Shown in pieces: positions 1-6,075 of a stretch of 6,334 nt of DNA. Below the pieces are notes generated by a model that was given only the letters and a program-made list of their open reading frames with translations, was not told the origin of the DNA and did no database searches. A program made the translations under genes and the position numbers. Source of the stretch: Dysgonamonadaceae bacterium (lineage in GTDB: Bacteria > Bacteroidota > Bacteroidia > Bacteroidales > Azobacteroidaceae); NCBI GenBank assembly GCA_031276105.1, contig JAISNS010000202.1, positions 1 to 6,334 on the forward strand. The letters run 5' to 3'. How positions within the stretch are numbered: the stretch's first letter is position 1; the number at the start of each line of letters is the position of its first letter.

Positions 1-34
1 TGCACCGGATATACCGGAACCATCGCTAAAGCTC

Positions 35-1480
35 TTACTTCCGCCAGAGTTTATTCATCTCTTCCAGCGTTTTCCCTTTGGTTTCGGGCACCCATTTCCA
101 CACGAAAAGCGCCGCGAACACGCACACCGCCCCATACAAGCCGTAGGCAAGCATCGGACTGAAATCGTACAGCGGCGGGAAAGTGGACGACACAATGTAA
201 TTGAATATCCACTGAAAAGCCACCGCAAGGGCTACCGCTTTCCCCCGAATCGTATTCGGGAATATCTCGGCAATCAAAACCCAGCATATCGGCCCCCACG
301 ACATCATGAAGAACGCCGCATATACAATGATGGAAAGTACCGGAACAATTCCTTTGACGGCGAAACTGTCGCACAACGCTACCGCAAAAGCGCCGGCCGC
401 CATTCCGATCGAACCGATAATCAGCAACGGTTTGCGTCCAAAGCGGTCGACCGTAACAATGGCTATCACCGTAAACACGATATTCACAATCCCCATGATG
501 ACGGTTTGCAACATGCCGCCTCCTTCCGCACCGGCGCTTTCGAATATCCGCGGCGCGTAATACAGAACGGCGTTAATCCCAATCGCTTGCTGAAAGACAG
601 ACAACAGAATCCCGATAACAATGACGGTTGCACCGTAAGACAGCAGTTTTTCTTTCTTTTCTCTCGACGTTGCTTCGATGTCCGACATGATTTCTTTCGC
701 TTTAATCGTCCCGTTAATTTTCGTCAGCACCGATAAAGCTTTTTCCCGCTGACCGATCAATGCCAAGTAGCGCGGCGTTTTCGGAACGAAGAAAAGCAGA
801 AAGCAGAATACCGCCGCTACGTATGCTTCCGAACCGAACATGTAGCGCCAGCCGGTGGCAATTGTCCACGGGTCGGAAGCCGCATTGACGGAAAGCAAAC
901 CGCTTGCGGCGTCCTTGTCGATCACCGGATTGGTATGGTCGCCCAATATCAAAAAGTTGACGAAGTAAACCACCAGCATCCCGAAGATGATCGCGAACTG
1001 ATTGCAGGAAACCAGCGTTCCCCGTATGCGCGAAGGGGCTATCTCGGCAATGTACATCGGAACAATGGCCGACGCCAAACCGACGCCGACGCCGCCCAAT
1101 ACTCGGTAAAGGTTGAACGCAATCAAAAGATCCATCGTCGGAACGCCTTTCTCAAAGAACAGAAATTCCGGGTAATAAGACCCCAACGCCGACAGGAAAA
1201 ACAGGACGGAAGCTATCCGAAGCGAGTCCCGCCTTCCGAACAGGGAGGCAAAGAAACCGGATATGGCTCCTCCAACAACACAACCGATCAGGGCGCTCGA
1301 CGAGGTAATACCGTGCAGGATTTTGCCGTACTGAAAATCCTGCGCCTGCAGAAAGAAAGCTTCCAACCCTTTTTCCGCTCCCGAAATGACCGCCGTGTCG
1401 TATCCGAACAGTAAACCGCCCAGAGTGGCGACTAAGGTAATCGCCACAATATAACTCAAATTATACTCTCTATTTTTCAT
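35..1480 (-). CDS. xylE: D-xylose:H+ symporter (MFS sugar porter, XylE-like)
   Basis: Twelve-helix inner-membrane transporter of the sugar porter family of the major facilitator superfamily, expected to import D-xylose with a proton. The 481-residue product is close in length to E. coli XylE (491). Visible family motifs are GGLLFGYDTAVISG (21-34, with the proton-coupling Asp28), FGRRDS (81-86), RVLGGVGVG (126-134), PKTPRYL (233-239), QQAIGIN (297-303), DRFGRKP (345-351) and VPETKGKTLEEM (464-475). Residues matching the xylose site of E. coli XylE appear kept: Gln161, Gln297, Gln298, Asn303, Trp400 and Gln423. This supports xylose over a generic hexose, though related substrates cannot be excluded. 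I chose the ATG at 1480 because the 21 further upstream in-frame codons (to 1543) run into a repeat element and precede the conserved N-terminus. It is the distal gene of the xyl operon, separated from xylA by that element. The stop is 34 bases from the window end, and no terminator is visible there. Confidence 0.93.
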   Translation of the reverse strand: MKNREYNLSYIVAITLVATLGGLLFGYDTAVISGAEKGLEAFFLQAQDFQYGKILHGITSSSALIGCVVGGAISGFFASLFGRRDSLRIASVLFFLSALGSYYPEFLFFEKGVPTMDLLIAFNLYRVLGGVGVGLASAIVPMYIAEIAPSRIRGTLVSCNQFAIIFGMLVVYFVNFLILGDHTNPVIDKDAASGLLSVNAASDPWTIATGWRYMFGSEAYVAAVFCFLLFFVPKTPRYLALIGQREKALSVLTKINGTIKAKEIMSDIEATSREKKEKLLSYGATVIVIGILLSVFQQAIGINAVLYYAPRIFESAGAEGGGMLQTVIMGIVNIVFTVIAIVTVDRFGRKPLLIIGSIGMAAGAFAVALCDSFAVKGIVPVLSIIVYAAFFMMSWGPICWVLIAEIFPNTIRGKAVALAVAFQWIFNYIVSSTFPPLYDFSPMLAYGLYGAVCVFAALFVWKWVPETKGKTLEEMNKLWRK

Positions 1481-1502
1481 GATAAATAAGATTAAAGGGC
1501 GC

Positions 1503-1531
1503 TGTCTAAAAAGTCCGTTTGTCATTGCGGG
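1503..1531 (+). repeat. Left terminal inverted repeat of MITE-like element
   Basis: This 29-bp arm matches the reverse complement of 1637-1665 at 28 of 29 positions; the only mismatch is at 1517. Its inner end, ATTGCGGG, is also one half of the first palindromic unit. Confidence 0.85.
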
Positions 1532-1545
1532 CTTGACCCGCAATC
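1521..1545 (-). repeat. Stem-loop repeat unit A
   Basis: A 25-nt palindromic unit. On the minus strand it reads GAT, stem TGCGGG, loop TCAAG, stem CCCGCA, ATGAC. The outer AT and AT extend pairing to an 8-bp stem (ATTGCGGG with CCCGCAAT at 1524-1544). Loop and flanks are identical to unit B at 1594-1618, whereas the stem differs by compensatory changes. Confidence 0.8.
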
Positions 1546-1593
1546 CCCTTTAACGACAACTAAATGAGTATTTTAAACCTGCGTTATTCAGGG

Positions 1594-1618
1594 GATCCCG
1601 CGTCAAGCGCGGGATGAC
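1594..1618 (+). repeat. Stem-loop repeat unit B
   Basis: A 25-nt palindromic unit in the opposite orientation to unit A. On the plus strand it reads GAT, stem CCCGCG, loop TCAAG, stem CGCGGG, ATGAC; the paired stem ATCCCGCG/CGCGGGAT spans 1595-1615. Compared with unit A, three base pairs are replaced by different complementary pairs while the loop and flanks are unchanged. No T-tract follows on either strand, so an intrinsic terminator is not supported. Confidence 0.8.
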
Positions 1619-1636
1619 ACGCTTTTTCAAAGGCAT

Positions 1637-1665
1637 CCCGCAATGACAAAAGGACTTTTTAGACA
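1637..1665 (-). repeat. Right terminal inverted repeat of MITE-like element
   Basis: Reverse complement partner of 1503-1531 (28 of 29 identical). Its inner part, CCCGCAATGAC (1637-1647), also matches the second half of stem-loop unit A, so the element was probably assembled from copies of the same palindromic repeat. Confidence 0.85.
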
Positions 1666-1672
1666 ACCTCTG

Positions 1673-3001
1673 TTAAACATACATATTGATTAATGCTTCA
1701 TACAGTTCCTGTTTCCCGCTGATTTGAGCCGGTTCGCCGTTTTTAGCTGCGATGTTGCGCAAATCTTCCAGCGTTAATTTACCTTCTTCAAACGCTTTAC
1801 CGTTTCCGGAATCGAAAGAAGCGTAGCGTTCGGCGCGCATTTTCCGGTAATCCGAATCTTCGAGGATGTCGGCTGCCGTCAGCAGTGCCCGGGCAAAGAC
1901 GTCCATTCCCGCAATGTGAGCGATGAAGATGTCTTCCAAATCGGTCGAATTACGGCGGGTTTTCGCGTCGAAATTCGTTCCGCCATGTCCCAAACCGCCG
2001 GCTTCGAGGATAATCAGCCAAGCCTGCGTCAGCTCGTAAACGTCGATGGGGAACTGGTCGGTATCCCACCCGTTTTGATAGTCGCCGCGGTTAGCGTCGA
2101 TAGAACCCAGAAGGCCTGCATCGGCGGCGGCCTGCAATTCGTGTTCAAACGTGTGGCCGGCCAGCGTAGCGTGGTTGACTTCGATGTTGACTTTGAAATC
2201 CTTCTCCAAGCCGTAATGACGCAAGAATCCGATAACGGTTTCCGTATCGGCATCGTATTGATGCTTGGTCGGTTCCATCGGTTTCGGTTCAATCAGGAAC
2301 GTTCCTTGGAAGCCTTGTTTGCGGCCATAATCGCGGGCAAGGGTCAACATGCGAGCTAAGTGTTCTTTTTCGCGTTTCATGTTGGTGTTCAGCAAGCTCA
2401 TATAGCCTTCGCGTCCGCCCCAGAATACGTAATTTGCTCCGCCTAAAGCAATGGTTGCGTCGATGGCGTTCTTGATTTGCGCCCCGGCATAAGCGAGCGA
2501 TGCAAAATCCGGATTAGTTGCCGCCCCGTTCATGTAACGGCTGTGGTTGAATACATTGGCCGTTCCCCAAAGCAATCGGATGCCGGAAGCCGCCTGTTTT
2601 TCTTTGGCGTAATCGACGATTTTCGCAAGATTGCTTTCGTACTCCGACAGGGAATTGCCTTCTTCGACCAAGTCCACGTCGTGAAAGCAGTAGAACGGGA
2701 TACCGGTTTTCGTCATAAACTCAAAAGCGGCGTCCATTTTGTACTTGGCGCGGCTGATAGCGTCCGCACCGCTGTTCCACGGGAATTTTTTCGTTCCGCC
2801 GCCAAACGGATCGCCTCCTTCGGCGCAGAGCGTGTGCCAATAGGCCATAGAGAAACGCAACCAGTCTTTCAGGGGTTTACCCAACACGACCCGGTTTTCA
2901 TCGTACCAACGGAAAGCTAACGGGTTTTTGCTTTCCTTTCCTTCAAACTTGATTTTCCCAATTTCAGGGAAAAACGCTTTGTTACCTGTTAATATAGACA
3001 T
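1673..3001 (-). CDS. xylA: Xylose isomerase
   Basis: Cytoplasmic enzyme interconverting D-xylose and D-xylulose with two divalent metal ions on a TIM-barrel fold. The 442-residue product has the usual length of the longer (class II) isomerases. Catalytic and metal residues are all visible: the FHDVD motif with His107 and Asp110, the [15 protein letters not shown] signature with Glu238 and Lys240, EVNH with Glu274 and His277, Asp302 in SIDAN, Asp313 and Asp315 in GWDTDQFP, and Asp345 in [10 protein letters not shown]. Each sits six residues later than its E. coli XylA counterpart. I chose the ATG at 3001, giving [11 protein letters not shown]. The longer in-frame start at 3043 would add 14 residues encoded partly by the GGYRAAA repeats and an A/T-rich leader. 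The upstream A/T-only palindrome at 3002-3016 resembles the A/T-rich initiation regions of Bacteroidota. It is part of the xyl operon, separated from xylB by an inserted four-helix-bundle gene. Confidence 0.97.
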   Translation of the reverse strand: MSILTGNKAFFPEIGKIKFEGKESKNPLAFRWYDENRVVLGKPLKDWLRFSMAYWHTLCAEGGDPFGGGTKKFPWNSGADAISRAKYKMDAAFEFMTKTGIPFYCFHDVDLVEEGNSLSEYESNLAKIVDYAKEKQAASGIRLLWGTANVFNHSRYMNGAATNPDFASLAYAGAQIKNAIDATIALGGANYVFWGGREGYMSLLNTNMKREKEHLARMLTLARDYGRKQGFQGTFLIEPKPMEPTKHQYDADTETVIGFLRHYGLEKDFKVNIEVNHATLAGHTFEHELQAAADAGLLGSIDANRGDYQNGWDTDQFPIDVYELTQAWLIILEAGGLGHGGTNFDAKTRRNSTDLEDIFIAHIAGMDVFARALLTAADILEDSDYRKMRAERYASFDSGNGKAFEEGKLTLEDLRNIAAKNGEPAQISGKQELYEALINMYV

Positions 3002-3017
3002 AAAAAATAATTTTTTA

Positions 3018-3045
3018 GGCGAAAGGTAAAAGGCAAAAGGCAAAA
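3018..3045 (+). repeat. Left heptamer array, GGYRAAA x4
   Basis: Four tandem 7-bp units on the plus strand: GGCGAAA, GGTAAAA, GGCAAAA, GGCAAAA. They lie between the stop of the four-helix-bundle gene (3055) and the xylA start (3001). The units point towards the four-helix gene, in inverted orientation to the array at 3468-3495. Confidence 0.8.
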
Positions 3046-3054
3046 GAACGCAAG

Positions 3055-3432
3055 CTACTCTTTCGTTTTGCGATATAAAATCAATTTATAGAGCATCTTG
3101 GAAATCTCCTCCGTCTTTTTTATCACTTCTACACCTTCTTTTTTTAATAAATAATTTAGTTTTATTGATAAATATAATTGTGTTCTTAATTCAGCACAAG
3201 AACCTTTTGCTATATACAAAAAATGAACAAATTCCTTATCCGACATTCTTTCAAAACCTTCTGCTATATTGGAAGGAATTGAAACCGCCGCCCTTTGCAT
3301 TTGATCTTTTAATCCATAATCGTTACAACAGTTAAGGATTTCATAGACATTGACAGCCAAATTCATTGACGCTTTCCATACCATTAAATCTTCAAAACTC
3401 TTTACCGTTTTATTTTCAACTTCTTTTTTCAT
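3055..3432 (-). CDS. Four helix bundle protein (S23/IVP-like family)
   Basis: Small protein (125 residues) of the family that includes proteins encoded in 23S rRNA intervening sequences and relatives of the Avd accessory protein of diversity-generating retroelements. Its biochemical role is not established. Family landmarks are [11 protein letters not shown] (12-22), the [10 protein letters not shown] and [12 protein letters not shown] stretch (39-62) and [20 protein letters not shown] (66-85). A basic C-terminus (YRKTKE) and the basic patches are compatible with nucleic-acid binding, which is inference. I prefer the ATG at 3432, eleven residues before the SFEDL motif. A GTG at 3480 in the same frame overlaps the xylB stop (GTGA) and would give 141 residues by translational coupling, but those extra codons derive from the heptamer repeats. 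Hand count gives about 30% GC, clearly below xylA and xylB, suggesting acquisition. It has no obvious part in xylose metabolism. Confidence 0.85.
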   Translation of the reverse strand: MKKEVENKTVKSFEDLMVWKASMNLAVNVYEILNCCNDYGLKDQMQRAAVSIPSNIAEGFERMSDKEFVHFLYIAKGSCAELRTQLYLSIKLNYLLKKEGVEVIKKTEEISKMLYKLILYRKTKE

Positions 3433-3467
3433 ATTGTTGGTTTTTTGATTAAATTCATTCCTTTCCC

Positions 3468-3495
3468 TTGCACCCTTCACCTTTCACCTTTCACC
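3468..3495 (-). repeat. Right heptamer array, GGTGAAA x4, overlapping the xylB 3' end
   Basis: Four tandem 7-bp units on the minus strand: GGTGAAA, GGTGAAA, GGTGAAG, GGTGCAA. The first units encode the XylB tail (VKGER) and the third contains its TGA stop. The array is inverted relative to 3018-3045, so both point towards the enclosed four-helix gene. Confidence 0.85.
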
Positions 3496-4955
3496 TTTTC
3501 TTTCCATTGCTCGTAGGCTTCGCGGTATTGTTCTTTCTCGGAAACTACCGGTTCGACGACGGCGAGTTTTTCGAGCGAAGCGAACGCTTCCCTGTTGGAG
3601 GCGTAGATGCCTGCACCGATTCCGGCGCCTTTGGCGGCTCCGGCGGCTCCATCCGTTTCGTACAGTTCGATGACGGCGCCGCTGACTCCGGCCAACGCTT
3701 GGCGAAAAACCGGACTTAGAAACATGTTGGCGTTTCCGGCGCGGATCAGGCTAATCTCCATGCCCATCTCCCGCATGATTTCCATGCCGTAACGGAACGA
3801 AAAGACGATGCCCTCCTGCGCCGCCCGGATAATATCCGCCTGATTATGAATATTGAAATTGATATTGTGAATCGAACATCCGCTTTCGCGGTTTTCCAGC
3901 ATCCGCTCGGCTCCGTTTCCGAAAGGGATGACGGACAGTCCTTTGCTTCCGATCGGCGATTGCGCCGCCAGCCGGTTCATCTCGTCGTAGGAAAGGGAAA
4001 CGATGTTTCGCTTCAGCCATGAATTGAGAATACCGGTACCGTTGATGCAAAGCAAAACGCCCAAACGGGTTTGCTCCGCCGTGTGATTGACGTGCGCAAA
4101 GGTATTGACGCGCGATAAGGGATCGTAGTTGACCTGTCCCAACACCCCGTAAACGACGCCGGAAGTGCCTGCCGTAGAAGCGACTTCTCCCGGATTGAAT
4201 ACGTTGAGCGAAAGGGCGTTGTTCGGTTGATCGCCGGCGCGGTAACAAACCGGGGTTCCTTCCTTCAATCCCAATTCGGCGGCGGCGCCTGCGGAAACAA
4301 GTCCCTGCACGCCGAAAACCGGCTTGATTTCCGGAACCAAACTGCGGTCGAAACCAAAGTAATCCAATACTTTATCGGACAGTTTATTTTCTTTGAAATC
4401 CCAAAAAATACCTTCGGACAGTCCTTCCACCGTCATCACAATATCGCCGGTTAATTTCATGCCGATATAATCGCCGGGCAACATAAATTTGTCGATTCGC
4501 TCATAGATAGACGGTTCATGGTCTTTCACCCAAGCCAGTTTGGCTGCCGTAAAATTGCCCGGAGAATTAAGCAGGCGGGAAAGACATTCCTCTTTTCCCA
4601 AGCTTGCGAAGGCCTTTTCGCCATACGGAACGGCGCGACTGTCGCACCAGATGATGGCGGGACGCAACACTTTTTTGTTCTTGTCCGTCAAAACCAGTCC
4701 GTGCATTTGCCAGGAAATACCGATGGCTTTGATGTCTCCGGCGGCCACGCCCGATTGTTTCAGTACCGATTCGTTGGCCAATTTGAGATTTTCCCACCAC
4801 GATTCGGGATTTTGTTCCGCCCATCCCGGCTTGCAGGCCATGATCGGCATTTCTACTTTCGGAAAGAAATCCTGCGCAACAGTCTTTCCCGATTCGGCTT
4901 CTACCAGACAGGCTTTTACCGAAGAACTTCCTATGTCGTAACCTAATAAATACAT
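3477..4955 (-). CDS. xylB: Xylulokinase (FGGY family)
   Basis: Cytoplasmic kinase that phosphorylates D-xylulose with ATP to D-xylulose 5-phosphate, feeding the pentose phosphate pathway. The 492-residue product has the two-domain FGGY carbohydrate kinase layout. Visible elements are the N-terminal phosphate-binding motif GYDIGSSSVKA (5-15), PGWAEQNPESWW (43-54), the sugar-site WQMHG (82-86), RPAIIWCDSR (98-107), the catalytic Asp242 in RAGDQPNNAL, TAGTSGVVYG (261-270) and the C-terminal ATP-site glycine-rich segment ETDGAAGAAKGAGIG (433-447). Xylulokinase is favoured over other FGGY kinases by the WQMHG motif and by linkage to xylA and xylE. The ATG at 4955 lies 38 bases after the regulator stop, with no clear promoter between, so cotranscription is likely. 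The last codons and the TGA stop lie inside a heptamer repeat array, so the native C-terminus was probably replaced or extended by a few residues. Confidence 0.95.
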   Translation of the reverse strand: MYLLGYDIGSSSVKACLVEAESGKTVAQDFFPKVEMPIMACKPGWAEQNPESWWENLKLANESVLKQSGVAAGDIKAIGISWQMHGLVLTDKNKKVLRPAIIWCDSRAVPYGEKAFASLGKEECLSRLLNSPGNFTAAKLAWVKDHEPSIYERIDKFMLPGDYIGMKLTGDIVMTVEGLSEGIFWDFKENKLSDKVLDYFGFDRSLVPEIKPVFGVQGLVSAGAAAELGLKEGTPVCYRAGDQPNNALSLNVFNPGEVASTAGTSGVVYGVLGQVNYDPLSRVNTFAHVNHTAEQTRLGVLLCINGTGILNSWLKRNIVSLSYDEMNRLAAQSPIGSKGLSVIPFGNGAERMLENRESGCSIHNINFNIHNQADIIRAAQEGIVFSFRYGMEIMREMGMEISLIRAGNANMFLSPVFRQALAGVSGAVIELYETDGAAGAAKGAGIGAGIYASNREAFASLEKLAVVEPVVSEKEQYREAYEQWKEKVKGER

Positions 4956-4993
4956 ATTTTTATGATTCGATTTTATCTGTTTATTCGAGTGTT

Positions 4994-5710
4994 TTAAATA
5001 CCCACTTTCCGTTTGTTGTACACAATTTTATCGAATTTGTAATAGCGGGCGGCGCGGTGTTTCACATTTTCCTGTTTTTCGTCCAGCGGATAAATGTATT
5101 CCATTTGGGCGATTTTTTTATGGAAATTCCGCACATCGTGTTTCCGGTTGTAAATAGCTTCGTAGAGGAATCGCAGTTCGGTTGCCGTAAATTTGACCGG
5201 TAAGAGTTCGAACAAAATGGCCGGTTCGTTTTTCACCCAGTTTCGGATTTCGTTCAGCGATTCCTCCACTATTTTGTTGTGGTCGAAAGGCATTTTCGGG
5301 ATTTGGCTGACGGGCGTCCATTTCGAGGATCTATATTTGGATATGTTGATTAATTTCCGGTCGATTTTACAGAGGGAGAGATAAGCAACCGTAATCAAAC
5401 GATTGATATTCGGTTGATAAGCCTGATCCAGCCATTTCATGTCTTCCGGATTACCGGCTCTGTCGGGTGCGGCAAAGCAGCGGAACTGTTTCAAAGTCAT
5501 TTTCTTGATGCCGGTGAGTTCGTACAATACCCTGTGTGCGGCGTCGTCCACATCTTCTTCGTTGAAAATGAGGCTTCCGGGCAATTTCAGGTCATTGAAA
5601 TCATTTTCTCCTGCATTGCGCTGCACCAAAAGGATATGAAGTTGATTGTTGTCAAATCCGAATACGACACAATCGACGGATACGTAAGTATGAATAAAAC
5701 TGCTTTTCAT
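4994..5710 (-). CDS. Nudix-related sugar-responsive transcriptional regulator (NrtR/AraR type)
   Basis: A 238-residue DNA-binding regulator with an N-terminal Nudix-like domain (about 8-150) and a C-terminal winged-helix domain (about 165-235). The latter is typified by LLPVKFTATELRFLYEAIY (169-187), RNFHKKI (194-200) and the HRAARYYKFD end (218-227). The Nudix box region (45-68) has lost its catalytic signature: where REUxEE is expected, the sequence reads RVLYEL (60-65), with Gly67 kept. The domain is therefore likely a sugar sensor and not a hydrolase. Bacteroidota use this architecture for pentose regulators; the arabinose regulator AraR of Bacteroides thetaiotaomicron is the known example. 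Position at the head of the operon suggests it responds to xylose or xylulose and is autoregulated. The ATG at 5710 is preceded by a -7 box and candidate operator sites. The specific ligand and whether it represses are inferred. Confidence 0.9.
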   Translation of the reverse strand: MKSSFIHTYVSVDCVVFGFDNNQLHILLVQRNAGENDFNDLKLPGSLIFNEEDVDDAAHRVLYELTGIKKMTLKQFRCFAAPDRAGNPEDMKWLDQAYQPNINRLITVAYLSLCKIDRKLINISKYRSSKWTPVSQIPKMPFDHNKIVEESLNEIRNWVKNEPAILFELLPVKFTATELRFLYEAIYNRKHDVRNFHKKIAQMEYIYPLDEKQENVKHRAARYYKFDKIVYNKRKVGI

Positions 5711-5720
5711 GATTTAGTTT

Positions 5721-5733
5721 ATCTATTTAACAT
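5721..5733 (+). promoter_or_regulatory. Candidate operator site 1 (ATCTATTTAACAT)
   Basis: A 13-mer in the predicted 5' leader of the operon, 10 bases before the regulator start codon. It matches the reverse complement of 5789-5801 at 11 of 13 positions, including the full TTTAACAT core. It would lie just downstream of the transcription start expected from the TACCTTTG box, a usual place for a repressor to act. Assignment to the Nudix regulator is inference. Confidence 0.4.
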
Positions 5734-5748
5734 CAGCTAAAATCGTGT

Positions 5749-5756
5749 CAAAGGTA
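5749..5756 (-). promoter_or_regulatory. Bacteroidota-type -7 promoter box TACCTTTG
   Basis: On the minus strand this reads TACCTTTG, a perfect match to the Bacteroidota sigma-factor -7 consensus TAnnTTTG. It lies 38 bases upstream of the regulator ATG, placing the transcription start near 5740-5745. A TTTG-like -33 element at the usual 19-21 base spacing is not clearly present; the nearest TTTG is only 12 bases away. This probably drives the whole xyl operon. Confidence 0.6.
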
Positions 5757-5788
5757 AATAAATAAAATCAAACTCTCATAATTTGTTT

Positions 5789-5801
5789 ATGTTAAATTAA
5801 T
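5789..5801 (-). promoter_or_regulatory. Candidate operator site 2 (ATTAATTTAACAT)
   Basis: Inverted partner of the 5721-5733 site, on the far side of the promoter box. The two TTTAACAT cores are 63 bp apart centre to centre, close to six helical turns. This would put both on the same face of the DNA and suits binding by a dimer or by two dimers with looping. Binding by the Nudix regulator is inferred. Confidence 0.4.
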
Positions 5802-6075
5802 GAAAACCAGATTATTACATATCGTAAAAAACACATCAAGTAATTTATTGTCATCTGGATAGTAAGAAATAAAAAAGATTCATTATCAATTGTTTTGTCA
5901 AAGGGAGAGGAAAGCGGAGGGCGGTTTATTTTCTGCCCGTTTTTTACAATAAGGAAAGAGATTATATCATAACTCGCTTCGCCTCCCGGAAGACGGAAAA
6001 ATAGATTTTCAAGGAAAGGAGGATTCAATATCAGCTACTTTGCGAATTATACTTTGCGCGGTATCGTTTTGTACA
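5802..6075. other. Intergenic stretch with no supportable gene
   Basis: This AT-rich stretch lies upstream of the operon promoter. A 78-codon minus-strand frame (6028-5792) runs through it, but its product resembles no family I know and its end overlaps the candidate operator. A short GGGC/GCCC pairing near 5926-5945 followed by a T run is too weak to call a terminator. It may contain degraded sequence continuing from the DGQHR-like fragment on its right. Confidence 0.5.

Larger units (their letters stand above)
1503..1665. mobile_element. 163-bp MITE-like element with 29-bp terminal inverted repeats
   Basis: A non-coding element fills most of the xylA-xylE spacer. Its ends are 29-bp inverted repeats with a single mismatch, starting TGTCTAAAAAGTCC at 1503 and ending GGACTTTTTAGACA at 1665. 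Between them lie two palindromic stem-loop units. It has no room for a transposase and no clear target-site duplication is seen. It begins 22 bases upstream of the xylE start and ends 7 bases after the xylA stop. A small non-autonomous transposon or a composite of REP-like repeats is inferred; the parent element is not recognised. In the operon transcript it would fold into a long hairpin, which could alter xylE expression or mRNA stability. Confidence 0.7.
3018..3495. mobile_element. Putative inserted unit: four-helix gene within inverted heptamer arrays
   Basis: A roughly 480-bp block of low GC content, carrying one small gene and bracketed by inverted arrays of the same GGYRAAA heptamer, separates xylB from xylA. 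These two genes would otherwise be neighbours, as expected for a xylose operon. No transposase is present and no target duplication is apparent, so mobility is inferred only from the layout, the composition change and the inverted ends. Intervening sequences in 23S rRNA genes that encode related S23 proteins are a known parallel of inserted units carrying this protein family. Confidence 0.45.

Noticed and set aside
5..17. CCGG-ATATA-CCGG after the xylE stop, considered as an operon terminator
   Set aside because: A four-base stem without a T-tract in the transcript direction; too weak.
935..1414. Long plus-strand frame opposite xylE, and similar ones opposite xylA, xylB and the regulator
   Set aside because: These are shadows of GC-richer coding sequence on the minus strand, with arginine- and glutamine-rich or otherwise unnatural products.
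1671..1679. TGTTAAACA palindrome at the xylA stop, similar to the TTTAACAT sites
   Set aside because: Overlaps coding sequence and the stop codon, lacks the extended 13-mer match and has no promoter beside it.
3002..3016. Perfect A/T palindrome (AAAAAAT-A-ATTTTTT) before xylA
   Set aside because: A/T only, and common in A/T-rich initiation regions; no support for an operator or terminator role.
5926..5951. GGGC/GCCC pairing followed by a T run, a possible plus-strand terminator
   Set aside because: Only four paired bases with a 12-base loop, and no plus-strand gene to terminate.
5792..6028. 78-codon minus-strand frame upstream of the promoter
   Set aside because: No recognisable family, mixed low-complexity and hydrophobic content, and its 3' end overlaps the candidate operator.
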